Assembly (NCBI RefSeq): GCF_020037475.1
Contig: NZ_JAIQDB010000001.1
Span: 744,001 to 808,000, forward strand
From: Sutcliffiella deserti
GTDB taxonomy: Bacteria; Bacillota; Bacilli; Bacillales; Bacillaceae_I
Direction of reading: 5' to 3'
Length of the DNA: 64,000 bases
In this document: positions 1 through 7,566 of the stretch, one piece after another
How the letters are laid out: every line of letters starts with the position of its first letter
Position numbering within the stretch: position 1 is the first letter of the stretch
Position numbers and translations under genes: made by a program
The notes under the pieces: generated by a model
What the model was told of the DNA's origin: nothing
Databases searched by the model: none
The model's input: the letters and a program-made list of their open reading frames with translations, nothing else

Positions 1-114
1 GAAATAAAAAAACTAGGATATCATACGCCGCGCGACATCATTTATGCTGAATGGGAAGAAGCCAATCCATTGTTTGCCATTCCTTATTTAGAAAGTGATT
101 CTACTAATAATTGA
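1..114 (+). CDS. C-terminal fragment of an unidentified protein
   Basis: An open frame enters from the left edge and ends at TGA 112-114, giving 37 residues that close with AIPYLESDSTNN. Codon use looks like a real gene (acidic and aromatic residues, no stops). I do not recognise the family from this tail. Its last 31 bp overlap the convergent metallo-hydrolase gene, so the two share a tail-to-tail junction without an obvious terminator. The function cannot be stated without the missing N-terminal part. Confidence 0.55.
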   Translation, partial: EIKKLGYHTPRDIIYAEWEEANPLFAIPYLESDSTNN

Positions 115-992
115 TTATGCTTTACTAATAGGTCTACCTTGTTCTCCCTCATCAGTTTTGTTAGGTAGGCCGTTATGGCAGTACGAAATAACATATAAGA
201 AGACGTGTTTTTTATCATAATTTCTTTTTCTCTACAGGCTTTTGTAATGAGCATATCCAAAGAAATACCTTCTGGGCTTTCTCTGATCATTTCATATAGG
301 AGATTTTCAATTTCTTTGTGTACCTTAAGATTTTCTTCCAAGGTTAACTTAATATTCTCTTCAAAGCTTCCATGTCCTGGAACTGCTCCTTTGCATGAAA
401 GTTTTTTTAATTTTTCAATGGATTGTATTGTCTGATGGGCATCGACAATATATGGAATTCGATGCTTGTGTAAAGATTCCACTCCGAAGTATCCATCTCC
501 TGCAAAAAGAACCTCGTCATAAATGACACCAAATTGATTGTAACTATGACCAGGAAGCGCAATGGTTTCTATAGATGTATCTGCTAGTTGAACTGTTCCC
601 TCTTCTTCCAGCACAAGGTCAACCCTTACCGCTTTTCCTTCAAGAAATTTATTTCTCCATGACTTTAGTGGCTGGACACCATGAAATAAATATAGCGGCT
701 CAATCATCGGGTGTTGGAGGATCGCTGCCTCAAAGACAGGGGAAATAGTATAAACCTGGTATTCCTGCTGTAGATAGGCAGCTCCACCATAATGATCTGC
801 ATGTGCGTGAGTAATAAAAAGGTGGGTAATTGGTATTTCCATCTTTTGTGCTTCTTTAATAACCTTTTTCATCGTCTGGTCCTCTAAACCGGCATCAATA
901 AGCATCCCTTCTTTTTTCGATAATCTAATATATCCTATATTAACCACCCCAGGGAAATACCCGGCTTTGTCCGTGATGGAATGAAACACCAT
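84..992 (-). CDS. Metallo-beta-lactamase-fold hydrolase
   Basis: This 302-residue protein has the full metal-binding set of the metallo-beta-lactamase superfamily: THAHADHYGG near residue 60 (HxHxDH), ALPGHS near 147, AGDGYFG near 166 and VPGHGS near 206. These normally bind two zinc ions and hydrolyse esters, thioesters or amides; the substrate is not predictable here. After the catalytic domain there is a helical tail of about 80 residues, as in the YflN/glyoxalase II-like hydrolases with a winged-helix C-terminus. No signal peptide, so cytoplasmic. It starts at ATG 992 behind a modest AAGGA site and lies downstream of the small gene ending at 1021, possibly co-transcribed with it. Confidence 0.85.
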   Translation of the reverse strand: MVFHSITDKAGYFPGVVNIGYIRLSKKEGMLIDAGLEDQTMKKVIKEAQKMEIPITHLFITHAHADHYGGAAYLQQEYQVYTISPVFEAAILQHPMIEPLYLFHGVQPLKSWRNKFLEGKAVRVDLVLEEEGTVQLADTSIETIALPGHSYNQFGVIYDEVLFAGDGYFGVESLHKHRIPYIVDAHQTIQSIEKLKKLSCKGAVPGHGSFEENIKLTLEENLKVHKEIENLLYEMIRESPEGISLDMLITKACREKEIMIKNTSSYMLFRTAITAYLTKLMRENKVDLLVKHNQLLVESLSK

Positions 993-1020
993 TAGATACC
1001 CGTCCTTTTCATTCGAGCCT

Positions 1021-1284
1021 CTAGATAGACTCGTTAATATATCTTCCTTTTCCTGTTATATCAAAAAGCAATCGATCACTAATCTGCTTTGTTTGTTCTT
1101 CCCTTTTTCGTTCAACCAATCTGCTATGATTATTCTTTTGAATATCCTCCCAGGAATATTGGGAGTCGACACGATAAAAAGTTGGTTTAACTACTGGATC
1201 TAGCTTTATATATTCTTTAGTAGAAGCTGTCCGATTAGCATATTGTGTATACGTATCCATTTGTACTGGTAAGACATACCCCAT
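1021..1284 (-). CDS. Small hypothetical protein, 87 residues
   Basis: The frame starts at ATG 1284 with a good AAAGGAGTG site and begins MGYVLPVQMDTYTQYANR. The protein is hydrophilic with a basic, probably helical second half (LVERKREEQTKQISDRLLF). There is no signal peptide, membrane segment or Cys motif. It sits 28 bp upstream of the metallo-hydrolase on the same strand and divergent from the yjcD helicase. I think similar short proteins occur in other Bacillus genomes, but I cannot name a family or function. Confidence 0.65.
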   Translation of the reverse strand: MGYVLPVQMDTYTQYANRTASTKEYIKLDPVVKPTFYRVDSQYSWEDIQKNNHSRLVERKREEQTKQISDRLLFDITGKGRYINESI

Positions 1285-1412
1285 TAATAATCACTCCTTT
1301 ACTTATTTTTTCCCTTAATTTGAAAAAAACAAACTTATTGAAGTCAGATGTTTTCTCTATAGTTTATGTGTTAATATGAGAAAGATTGACGGTAAAAAGG
1401 AGTACATATCTT

Positions 1413-3704
1413 ATGAAGTCTGCCATTTGGAATGAACGTAACATCCATTTAGATAATATAACAAGAGAACGCTATCAGGAAATTCATGAAGCAGGTATCA
1501 AAGGGACTCTTACATGCTCCACTTGCGGAGAAAAAGTTCAGCTCTATCTTGGTATATGGAAAGAACCTCAATTTTTTCATATCAATGAAGACATATCTCA
1601 TGAAAATATAGAACGAAAAACACAAAAAGAAGCCGCTATCACTTTAGCTGAAGAGTATGTGGAGCGGGATGGATTTCGTTACCCAAAATCACGTGCCATC
1701 TCTCCCTCTTCACAAGATACAAAAAAATTAGATTGGAAAGAACCAAAAGTCCTCTCCCATCTTCCGATTTTTACAAAAGAAGTGTCAAAAACATCACCTG
1801 TTTTAAGTAGTTTTTTTGATCGGCTACAACAAAGACATATTTACTTAGATTCCTTTCAACAGGAAGCTGCTTCTTCGATAGATGGGCCATTGCTTGTACT
1901 TGCAGGAGCAGGCAGCGGAAAAACCCGTGTCTTAACAACCCGCGTTGCCTATATGGTACAGGAACATGCAATAGACCCGCGTTCGATTATGTTGATCACT
2001 TTTACTGCAAAAGCGGCCAATGAAATGAAAAATAGATTACGACTCTTTGAAGACCAGCATTCTCGTAAAATTTCATCCCTGGTCACTGGCACTTTTCATA
2101 GTATTTTCTACAAAATCCTATCACACGACCACCCTACCCGTTGGAATGGTGATAATCTTCTAAAATGGGATTGGCAAAAAGAGCAATTTCTTAAGCAGGC
2201 CGGTCGCAAACTTGGACTTGATGAAAAGGACTTTCCTTTTGATCAAGCTATTCAACAAATCGGGTTTTGGAAAAATAATATGCTTCTTCCTAAAAAGGTA
2301 AAAGCGAATAATAAGCTTGAAGAGCAAATTCTTTCTCTTTATCAAGACTACGAAGATTGGAAAAAAGAAAAACAGGTATTTGATTTTGATGATATGCTCA
2401 TGGGGTGTTACGAGCTTTTAGCAAATAATCCTGACTTGCTAGCAAAATATCAAGCTCGTTTTAAGTACTTCCTGATTGATGAATTTCAAGATATTAATAA
2501 AGTACAATATGAAACGATAAAATTGCTCGCACTCGATGGAAATATATGTGCAGTTGGGGACGATGACCAATCTATCTATGCTTTTCGTGGAAGCAGTCCC
2601 GATTTCATTCTTAACTATCATATAGATTTTCCACATACCAAAATTGTGACACTTTCCAACAACTATCGTTCGAGCCATGGTATTGTGGCAGCTTCCAATC
2701 TTGTTATAGCTAAAAATAAAGGACGAAAACAAAAACGTATGTTAGCAGGATACGACAATAAATCATACCCGGTGCTCTTCTACCCTTACGATGAAGAAGA
2801 AGAGGCAACCATGATTGTCTGGGATATGAAACAACAAATAAAAAAAGGAGCCGCACCAAAAAATTTCGCGATATTATATCGGACTCACAGTGCAGCAAGG
2901 GCCATCTTCGAACGCCTTTCCCAGTCTGGTCTTCCTTTTTCCCTTGATCAGGATTATGAAAGCTTCTACAATCGTCGTATTGTAAAAGGAATTCTTGGTT
3001 TTTTACGGTTAAGTAATGACCCTAATGACGTGCAAGCCCTTTCCAATATATTACCTGCTCTCTTTTTAAAACAATCCAGTCTCCAAGACGCCAAAGCTCT
3101 TAGTATTCTAGAGGATTGCAGTCTTGTAAGAGCTCTAAGCAGTTTAAGTAATCTTCAGCCTTTTCAGTTAAAAAAGATAAAAAAAATCATCCCGATGTTT
3201 TCTGTATTAAAGACAGTAACACCTTCTGTTGCTCTAGAGATGATTGAGAAAGACATGGGCTTTGATGATTATATTAAAAAGCGTGGCAATGAAGGTAATT
3301 CTCTCGAAAAAGGATCAGATGATATACGCGACTTAAAAGTTGTCGCCAAGAAATTCAATTCAACTGTCAGCTTTTTAGAGCATGTGGATGACATGATTGC
3401 TAAAACAGATGAAATGAAGAAGCTTAGCAAAAAACATTCAAATGCCATACAATTGTCTACTATTCACCGTTCCAAAGGACTCGAATACAAACAAGTATTT
3501 TTACTTAGTGCTGTTGATGGCAGTTTACCTCATGATTTTTCACTAGAATCGTTTCGCAATGGAGATCAACACGCACTAGAAGAAGAACGCCGTTTACTAT
3601 ATGTTGCGATGACAAGAGCTCAAGAAGCACTATACATATCGGTACCGGAAAATAGACGTGGTAAAAAAGCATATATAACTAGATTTATTAGAGATATTCT
3701 ATAA
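1413..3704 (+). CDS. yjcD: UvrD/PcrA-type ATP-dependent DNA helicase YjcD
   Basis: Superfamily IA 3'-5' DNA helicase, 763 residues. Motifs in order: Walker A GAGSGKT, DEXX-type LIDEFQDIN, GDDDQSIYAFRG, NYRSSH, STIHRSKGLEY and LLYVAMTRAQEAL. The first 130 residues precede the helicase core and contain a CSTC pair followed by a Phe-Phe-His, resembling the N-terminal zinc-like module of CoiA. A TTG-initiated frame opens at 1386, but the strong AAAAGGAG at about 1395-1401 sits inside it and is correctly spaced for ATG 1413, so I start there. Length and position next to spoVIF match B. subtilis YjcD. Likely a DNA repair or recombination helicase acting in the cytoplasm; the exact role is unknown. 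Confidence 0.93.
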   Translation: MKSAIWNERNIHLDNITRERYQEIHEAGIKGTLTCSTCGEKVQLYLGIWKEPQFFHINEDISHENIERKTQKEAAITLAEEYVERDGFRYPKSRAISPSSQDTKKLDWKEPKVLSHLPIFTKEVSKTSPVLSSFFDRLQQRHIYLDSFQQEAASSIDGPLLVLAGAGSGKTRVLTTRVAYMVQEHAIDPRSIMLITFTAKAANEMKNRLRLFEDQHSRKISSLVTGTFHSIFYKILSHDHPTRWNGDNLLKWDWQKEQFLKQAGRKLGLDEKDFPFDQAIQQIGFWKNNMLLPKKVKANNKLEEQILSLYQDYEDWKKEKQVFDFDDMLMGCYELLANNPDLLAKYQARFKYFLIDEFQDINKVQYETIKLLALDGNICAVGDDDQSIYAFRGSSPDFILNYHIDFPHTKIVTLSNNYRSSHGIVAASNLVIAKNKGRKQKRMLAGYDNKSYPVLFYPYDEEEEATMIVWDMKQQIKKGAAPKNFAILYRTHSAARAIFERLSQSGLPFSLDQDYESFYNRRIVKGILGFLRLSNDPNDVQALSNILPALFLKQSSLQDAKALSILEDCSLVRALSSLSNLQPFQLKKIKKIIPMFSVLKTVTPSVALEMIEKDMGFDDYIKKRGNEGNSLEKGSDDIRDLKVVAKKFNSTVSFLEHVDDMIAKTDEMKKLSKKHSNAIQLSTIHRSKGLEYKQVFLLSAVDGSLPHDFSLESFRNGDQHALEEERRLLYVAMTRAQEALYISVPENRRGKKAYITRFIRDIL

Positions 3705-3712
3705 CCACTCAT

Positions 3713-3740
3713 GCAATCCCTTTAATGGGGTTGCTTTTTT
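3713..3740 (+). terminator. Rho-independent terminator after yjcD
   Basis: An 8-bp stem (gcaatccc paired with ggggttgc, one G-U type position) has a 6-base loop and is followed by six T residues. It begins 9 bases after the yjcD stop codon. Confidence 0.8.
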
Positions 3741-3891
3741 AGTGGCTGTACCGATGTTTTCTGAATCAGCATATTTTTTCATAACTTATTTGGAAAGCGT
3801 TTGAAAAATGACAGTCTGGGTATTTACCACTTATTAGGATTTATATGACGGCTGCTTATTTCGCCATATTGGAAGGAGTTTGATCTTTTAA

Positions 3892-4059
3892 GTGCATCAA
3901 ATCAAGAGTCCCTGTTCGATAAAATGCTTATCAAATGAGTCACTTCGCATTGCCTATAAACAGGCAAAAGATTTAAAATTAGATTTACATTTTATTCAGT
4001 TGTTAAAAGAAGAAATTAATAAAAGAAGAACTACTCAGCATCTGGAACATTCAGATTAA
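3892..4059 (+). CDS. sda: Sda-like sporulation histidine kinase inhibitor
   Basis: A 55-residue protein starting at GTG 3892, directly after an in-frame stop and behind GGAAGGAG at 3871-3878 (spacing about 13). Residues 13-46 (CLSNESLRIAYKQAKDL, then LDLHFIQLLKEEINKRR) match the pattern of Sda: L-S-x-E-x-L, A-Y-x-x-A, L-x-L-x-x-x-F-I-x-L-L-x-x-E-I-x-x-R. Sda is a helical hairpin that binds KinA/KinB and blocks phosphorelay entry into sporulation when replication is perturbed. This copy has about ten extra residues at each end compared with the 46-residue B. subtilis protein, and is not in the B. subtilis sda neighbourhood, so it may be a paralogue. Family call fairly sure; kinase target inferred. 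Confidence 0.75.
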   Translation: MHQIKSPCSIKCLSNESLRIAYKQAKDLKLDLHFIQLLKEEINKRRTTQHLEHSD

Positions 4060-4139
4060 CACTGCAAATAATATTATGTTATGTACTATTTGATGGTATT
4101 ATTTAACCTATACATATAAAAGCTTATAAGGGGTTTCTG

Positions 4140-4607
4140 ATGACAAACATATTACACGAAAAAGCTCAATGGACAGAATTTCATCGCAATCAGGCAATAC
4201 AGTTATTTAATCAAGTGTGGGACCTCTTGGAAAAGGAAGATCGTACGGAAGAGGAAGACTTTCTTATGATACATAAGGCACATGCCTCTCGATATCATTG
4301 GACTGAGATAGGGGAACCTGTAAATTTTTCACGGGGTGAGTGGCAAATTTCACGGGTGTACGCAGTAATAGGGAGAGCAGAGTCCTCATTGGTACATGCT
4401 AAACGGAACCTTTCGATTTGTTTGGAGCATAAGATTGAAGATTTTGATTTAGCGTTTGCGTATGAGGCGATGGCAAGAGCTTATAGTCTCTTGAGCCAAT
4501 ATGATTTAAAAGAAGAATACTTGCAGATGGCCAAAGAAGCAGCCTCCCATATCATAAAGGATGGAGATCGTAAGCTTATACTGGAGAATTTGAAGACAAT
4601 TTTATAA
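4140..4607 (+). CDS. Conserved hypothetical helical protein, 155 residues
   Basis: ATG 4140 follows AAGGGG. The protein is helical, with aromatic-rich helices (WTEFHRNQAIQLFNQVWDLL; ASRYHWTEIGEPVNFSRGEW) and a second half of paired helices (AKRNLSICLEH; AFAYEAMARAYSLL; KEEYLQMAKEAA) that looks like two tetratricopeptide-type hairpins. There is no signal peptide or transmembrane segment, so it is probably cytoplasmic. It lies alone between Sda-like and SpoVIF genes and shares a terminator with the latter. Function unknown; a protein-interaction role would fit the repeats but is inference. Confidence 0.75.
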   Translation: MTNILHEKAQWTEFHRNQAIQLFNQVWDLLEKEDRTEEEDFLMIHKAHASRYHWTEIGEPVNFSRGEWQISRVYAVIGRAESSLVHAKRNLSICLEHKIEDFDLAFAYEAMARAYSLLSQYDLKEEYLQMAKEAASHIIKDGDRKLILENLKTIL

Positions 4608-4625
4608 GGATTTGGTTTAGCATAG

Positions 4626-4673
4626 AAAAAAATATCTCCCACACTCCAAATAAAGGATGGCAGATATTTTTTT
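4626..4673. terminator. Bidirectional terminator
   Basis: A 12-bp A/T-rich stem (aaaaaaatatct against agatattttttt) closes a longer loop. T runs on both strands serve the forward hypothetical gene ending at 4607 and the reverse spoVIF gene ending at 4682. Confidence 0.75.
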
Positions 4674-4681
4674 CTTTTTAG

Positions 4682-4942
4682 CTATTTTTTCTTTTCATTC
4701 AGCATTTTAGAAATAGTTCCCATGTCTACTGGTTTATTTCCATTAATCAATGTATTTACAATCTTATCTTCCAACTCTTTTGGAACCTTGCGGTTTGCTA
4801 AAGTTGCGACACGGCCGACTAAATTACGTACTGTTTGTTCGTCTTTGAAATTAGCATTTTGCATCGAGTTAGCCAGCTCAAAAACATCCTTCATATTTAC
4901 ACCTGTTTTCTTTTCTATACCTTTGAATAAATGATTATCCAC
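4682..4942 (-). CDS. spoVIF: Stage VI sporulation protein F (YjcC)
   Basis: Eighty-six residues with the SpoVIF signature through its whole length: FKGIEKKTGVNMKDVFELAN, NANFKDEQTVRNLV and NRKVPKELEDKIV. In B. subtilis SpoVIF is made in the mother cell under sigma-K and is needed for correct coat assembly and for activity of the coat regulator GerR. The start is GTG 4942 behind GGGAGGAGG. A near-consensus sigma-K promoter lies about 30 bp upstream. Transcribed alone, ending at the shared terminator 4626-4673. Confidence 0.93.
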   Translation of the reverse strand: MDNHLFKGIEKKTGVNMKDVFELANSMQNANFKDEQTVRNLVGRVATLANRKVPKELEDKIVNTLINGNKPVDMGTISKMLNEKKK

Positions 4943-4968
4943 CTAACATCCTCCTCCCGGATATACCA

Positions 4969-4999
4969 CAATATATGTCTGTTTGCATTTGATGGTGAC
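4969..4999 (-). promoter_or_regulatory. Candidate sigma-K promoter of spoVIF
   Basis: On the reverse strand an AC (in GTCACC) is followed by 17 bases and CATATATTG. This matches the sigma-K pattern AC-N16/17-CATAnnnTA except for the final base. Confidence 0.5.
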
Positions 5000-5054
5000 T
5001 TAAAAATAGAACTCAAAAAGCTCTGTAATTTAAATAACGAATAAAAGGAAACAG

Positions 5055-5080
5055 AAAAGTACGGCTAAAACCGTACTTTT
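5055..5080. terminator. Terminator after the yjcZ-like gene
   Basis: A perfect 10-bp stem (aaaagtacgg with ccgtactttt) encloses a 6-base loop. It lies 18 bp beyond the stop of the reverse-strand yjcZ-like gene; the stem ends in T runs on either strand. Confidence 0.75.
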
Positions 5081-5097
5081 CTATTTATTTCTTTTTA

Positions 5098-5235
5098 TTA
5101 ATGGAATTTTGAAGCTCCAACAATAATTAACAGAATGAATAGAACGACGATTAGTACAAACGTACCGCCGGTATTACCTCCACAGCCATAACCTGCTCCA
5201 CCTACACCATAAGGATAGCCACCATAGTAACCCAT
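5098..5235 (-). CDS. yjcZ: YjcZ-family sporulation protein
   Basis: Forty-five residues starting [20 protein letters not shown], then one transmembrane helix ([20 protein letters not shown]). This is the layout of the YjcZ family: Gly/Tyr-rich head plus C-terminal hydrophobic helix. These are small spore proteins of unknown biochemical role. I use ATG 5235 because AAGGAGGTG sits at ideal distance; the longer open frame upstream (to 5367) crosses that site and the promoter. The upstream sequence carries an exact sigma-K pattern, fitting mother-cell expression. Confidence 0.9.
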   Translation of the reverse strand: MGYYGGYPYGVGGAGYGCGGNTGGTFVLIVVLFILLIIVGASKFH

Positions 5236-5267
5236 AATCTTGCACCTCCTTAATGAAGATTCCTTAT

Positions 5268-5295
5268 TACTATATGTCTTATTTTTTAAATGGTA
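5268..5295 (-). promoter_or_regulatory. Sigma-K promoter of the yjcZ-like gene
   Basis: On the reverse strand AC, 16 bases, then CATATAGTA gives an exact fit to AC-N16-CATAnnnTA. It lies 33 bp upstream of the ATG, leaving room for a short leader with the ribosome site. Confidence 0.65.
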
Positions 5296-5387
5296 TGGGC
5301 AAAAGAACAATGGTTGGTCTTTTATATATTTTTGTAAGAAAACTACGAAACGAAGGAGAAAGTGCACCTAGACTCTTAATGCGGGGG

Positions 5388-5705
5388 ATGACACCATCGA
5401 TGGATGGAAAAGTGGCAACCTAGGGGTTCAATTGAGGGTAATGAGACCATCGAATGATGGAAAAGCGGCATCCGAGGGTCTCATTCCAGCACATTGAGAC
5501 CATCGATCGTTGGAAAAGCGGCACACGAGGGTCTCAATCCAGCACATTGAGACCATCGACCGTAAAAAAGTCAGCACCCGATGGTCTCAATCCGGCACAT
5601 TGAGACCATCGACTGAAGAAAAACCAGCACCTAAGGGTCTCAATCCAGCACAATGAGACCCCCGAACAAAGGAAAAGGCTCACCGGAGGGTGGTAAAGTT
5701 GAAAC
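5388..5705. repeat. Six tandem copies of a 53-bp palindromic repeat
   Basis: Units begin at 5388, 5441, 5494, 5547, 5600 and 5653, spaced exactly 53 bp. Four central units share TGAGACCATCGA at the start and GGTCTCAATCCAGCACA at the end; the outer two are degenerate. Two dyads overlap. GGTCTCAAT and ATTGAGACC pair across each unit junction with a 7-base CCAGCAC loop. GAGACCATCG and CGATGGTCTC pair perfectly within unit 4. The array fills the space between the yjcZ-like gene and the end of the second spoVA operon. No open frame runs through it. Confidence 0.9.
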
Positions 5706-5801
5706 TGTGGGGTTTTGTTTTACTCCCTGTTAATCTCCCTATCAGGTGGTTCCTTTCTGCCGGGAGTGGTCAGCACGTACCTTAAAATAGAAAAAGCACA
5801 T

Positions 5802-5828
5802 GAAAAGATAGGATTTTACCTATCTTTC
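5802..5828. terminator. Stem-loop beyond the spoVA operon
   Basis: A 9-10-bp stem (gaaagatagg type) with a 6-base loop follows the last reverse-strand gene of the spoVA operon by about 30 bp. The downstream T run is weak, so termination efficiency is uncertain. Confidence 0.4.
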
Positions 5829-5856
5829 ATCTGCTTCTTTATAAATGACAATATTT

Positions 5857-6075
5857 TTATTCTTTAAGTTTTTCCTTAGATCCTTCCATCCAATTCTCCA
5901 AATTGCCCATGTACCTATTTAATCGAGATTCAAGCCAGTCTGCTTGTTGAATCAATTCTTCAGCACTTGTTATATTCTTCTCTCCTTGCTTCTCTGTTTC
6001 CGCTAACTTTGCTTTAATTCTCCACCGCTCAAACATAAATTTTAAATGTTCTTCACCAAAGTCATATTCACTCAC
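5857..6075 (-). CDS. Small hypothetical protein at the end of the spoVA operon
   Basis: A 72-residue acidic helical protein (SEYDFGEEHLKFMFERWR, then ITSAEELIQQADWLESRLNRYMGNLENWM). I prefer GTG 6075 because AGAGGTG lies about 6 bases upstream; a GTG three codons earlier (6084) is part of that site. It has no signal peptide or membrane helix. It lies 50 bp after the DUF421 gene on the same strand, so it is likely the last gene of the spoVA-type operon. No family recognised. Confidence 0.6.
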   Translation of the reverse strand: MSEYDFGEEHLKFMFERWRIKAKLAETEKQGEKNITSAEELIQQADWLESRLNRYMGNLENWMEGSKEKLKE

Positions 6076-6125
6076 ATTATTCACCTCTAACCCTACCGTA
6101 TGATGAAAACATAAGCTTAGTGACG

Positions 6126-6986
6126 TTAATCTTTTAATAATGGAAGCAAATTTCCTTTAATGGTATTCAAGGTAACTTCAATCTTTTTAAAAAATTGCTT
6201 CTGATCTTCATATGGTGCGATCACTTGTAGATAAGCAAAGTCCGCCACACATTTTTCTAAAGTAAGTAGGATAAGTTCTTTTTCTTTCATTTCTACAGGA
6301 GTTATCTTGTCATCATATAAATCCATAATTAATTTTCCGTCCGAATCAACTTGTGCCAGGAAAACACTTTCTTGTAACACTTGTTGCTTCTCTAACTCGG
6401 CTTTTAACCAGCCTCTATTCAAACCAAGTTTACCTAGTGATTCATCCAATATGTCTCCATCCATTATCACCGTCTGTGGCACTTGATTATGAGGGACATT
6501 GGAAAAAAGATCGCTATATGTTAGTGGCTGGTAACCCTTTTTAAGCATCACACTAAAGTCTCCATTGGCTTCCAAAGTGGCAAATTCAATGGAATCGATA
6601 TGAAAGATGTTTTTTTTCCGTAACTGTTCCATAAATTCATCAATAGAGTATTTTTCTTTTTGAAGATTCCGCTCCAATATTTTACCATTCTCTACAAAAA
6701 CAGTTGCATTCCCCTCAAAAAAATCCCTAAACTTTTTAGACTTAAGAGAAATTTGCGAAATAACTAATGGAAACAGAGCCCAAATTAAAATGCTTGTAAC
6801 ACCACTTTTAATTTCTAAACTTGGATCAATTGACAAGGTACCTGCAATGTCACCAACAGTAATGCCTACAATATATTCAAAAAAAGATAGCTTGGACAAC
6901 TGCTTTTTCCCAAGGAGCTTTGTAATGATAAAAAGTCCGATAATGATGGTAAAAGAGCGGATAGCCATTTCAATCCATTGCGGCAT
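6126..6986 (-). CDS. DUF421 (YetF-like) membrane protein
   Basis: 286 residues: three N-terminal membrane helices (SFTIIIGLFIITKLLGKKQL; YIVGITVGDIAG; ILIWALFPLVIS) followed by the soluble YetF-type domain (FFEGNATVFVENGKIL). A further C-terminal stretch of about 90 residues is typical of the longer DUF421 proteins in spoVA2-type operons. The frame extends to 7031, but AAAGGAG sits 9 bases before ATG 6986, so I start there and the gene does not overlap DUF1657. In the known spoVA2mob operons a DUF421 gene follows spoVAE, as here; its role is undefined, probably in the spore inner membrane. Confidence 0.88.
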   Translation of the reverse strand: MPQWIEMAIRSFTIIIGLFIITKLLGKKQLSKLSFFEYIVGITVGDIAGTLSIDPSLEIKSGVTSILIWALFPLVISQISLKSKKFRDFFEGNATVFVENGKILERNLQKEKYSIDEFMEQLRKKNIFHIDSIEFATLEANGDFSVMLKKGYQPLTYSDLFSNVPHNQVPQTVIMDGDILDESLGKLGLNRGWLKAELEKQQVLQESVFLAQVDSDGKLIMDLYDDKITPVEMKEKELILLTLEKCVADFAYLQVIAPYEDQKQFFKKIEVTLNTIKGNLLPLLKD

Positions 6987-6999
6987 AATGACAGCTCCT

Positions 7000-7203
7000 T
7001 TAGCACATACCTCTTGAATGTTGGTTTTCATTTTTTATTGCTCGATTAATTTGATAAACAATTTCATCAATTTTCATCATGGATTCATGATAACTTTGCT
7101 TTGAAACCTCGTCCTCCGCTTCCATTGCATAGACATGTAAATGGCTGCGGATCATTTTTAAGGAAGCGAGATTATAGGTTAACAACAACTTTTCATCATT
7201 CAT
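7000..7203 (-). CDS. DUF1657 protein
   Basis: A 67-residue, wholly helical protein (LLTYNLASLKMIRSHLHVYA; ESMMKIDEIVYQINRA) typical of DUF1657. Proteins of this family are found almost only in spore formers, next to spoVA and DUF421 genes. Starts at ATG 7203, six bases after the spoVAE stop. Function unknown; co-occurrence suggests it works with the SpoVA channel or the DUF421 protein. Confidence 0.85.
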   Translation of the reverse strand: MNDEKLLLTYNLASLKMIRSHLHVYAMEAEDEVSKQSYHESMMKIDEIVYQINRAIKNENQHSRGMC

Positions 7204-7209
7204 ATAAAT

Positions 7210-7566
7210 CTATCCTTTCGGTTTAAATAGTAGTGCCCCAATAAAACCGAAAACAATTGCCGCTGAGATACCTGAACTGGTTACCTCGAACATCCCTGTA
7301 AGTACACCAACAAGGCCATGTTGGGTTGCTTCTTCTAAAGCTCCATTGACAAGAGAGTTACCAAAACTGACTATCGGAATTGTAGCACCTGCACCTGCAA
7401 ATGAAATGAAAGGATCATATAACCCAAACCCCCCCAGGATAGCTCCTACTACTACAAAAGAACTTAAGGTATGTGCGGGAGTCATTTTAAATACATCGAA
7501 CATAATCTGCCCAATAACGCAAATCAATCCTCCAACCACAAACGCCCAAAAAAAGGATATAAACAT
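7210..7566 (-). CDS. spoVAE: Stage V sporulation protein AE (SpoVAEb type)
   Basis: A 118-residue, four-helix membrane protein with the SpoVAC/SpoVAE-type motif [20 protein letters not shown] and the conserved [10 protein letters not shown]. SpoVA proteins form the inner spore membrane channel for dipicolinic acid uptake and release. Its ATG shares one base with the spoVAD stop, so translation is probably coupled. Confidence 0.92.
   Translation of the reverse strand: MFISFFWAFVVGGLICVIGQIMFDVFKMTPAHTLSSFVVVGAILGGFGLYDPFISFAGAGATIPIVSFGNSLVNGALEEATQHGLVGVLTGMFEVTSSGISAAIVFGFIGALLFKPKG

Noticed and set aside
1386-1412. TTG start for the yjcD helicase
   Set aside because: The ribosome site lies inside this extension and is well placed for ATG 1413.
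5388-5705. CRISPR array
   Set aside because: The palindromic conserved part and constant period imitate repeats and spacers, but the 'spacers' share sequence (GGAAAAGCGGCA) from unit to unit and no cas gene is near. It is a plain tandem repeat.
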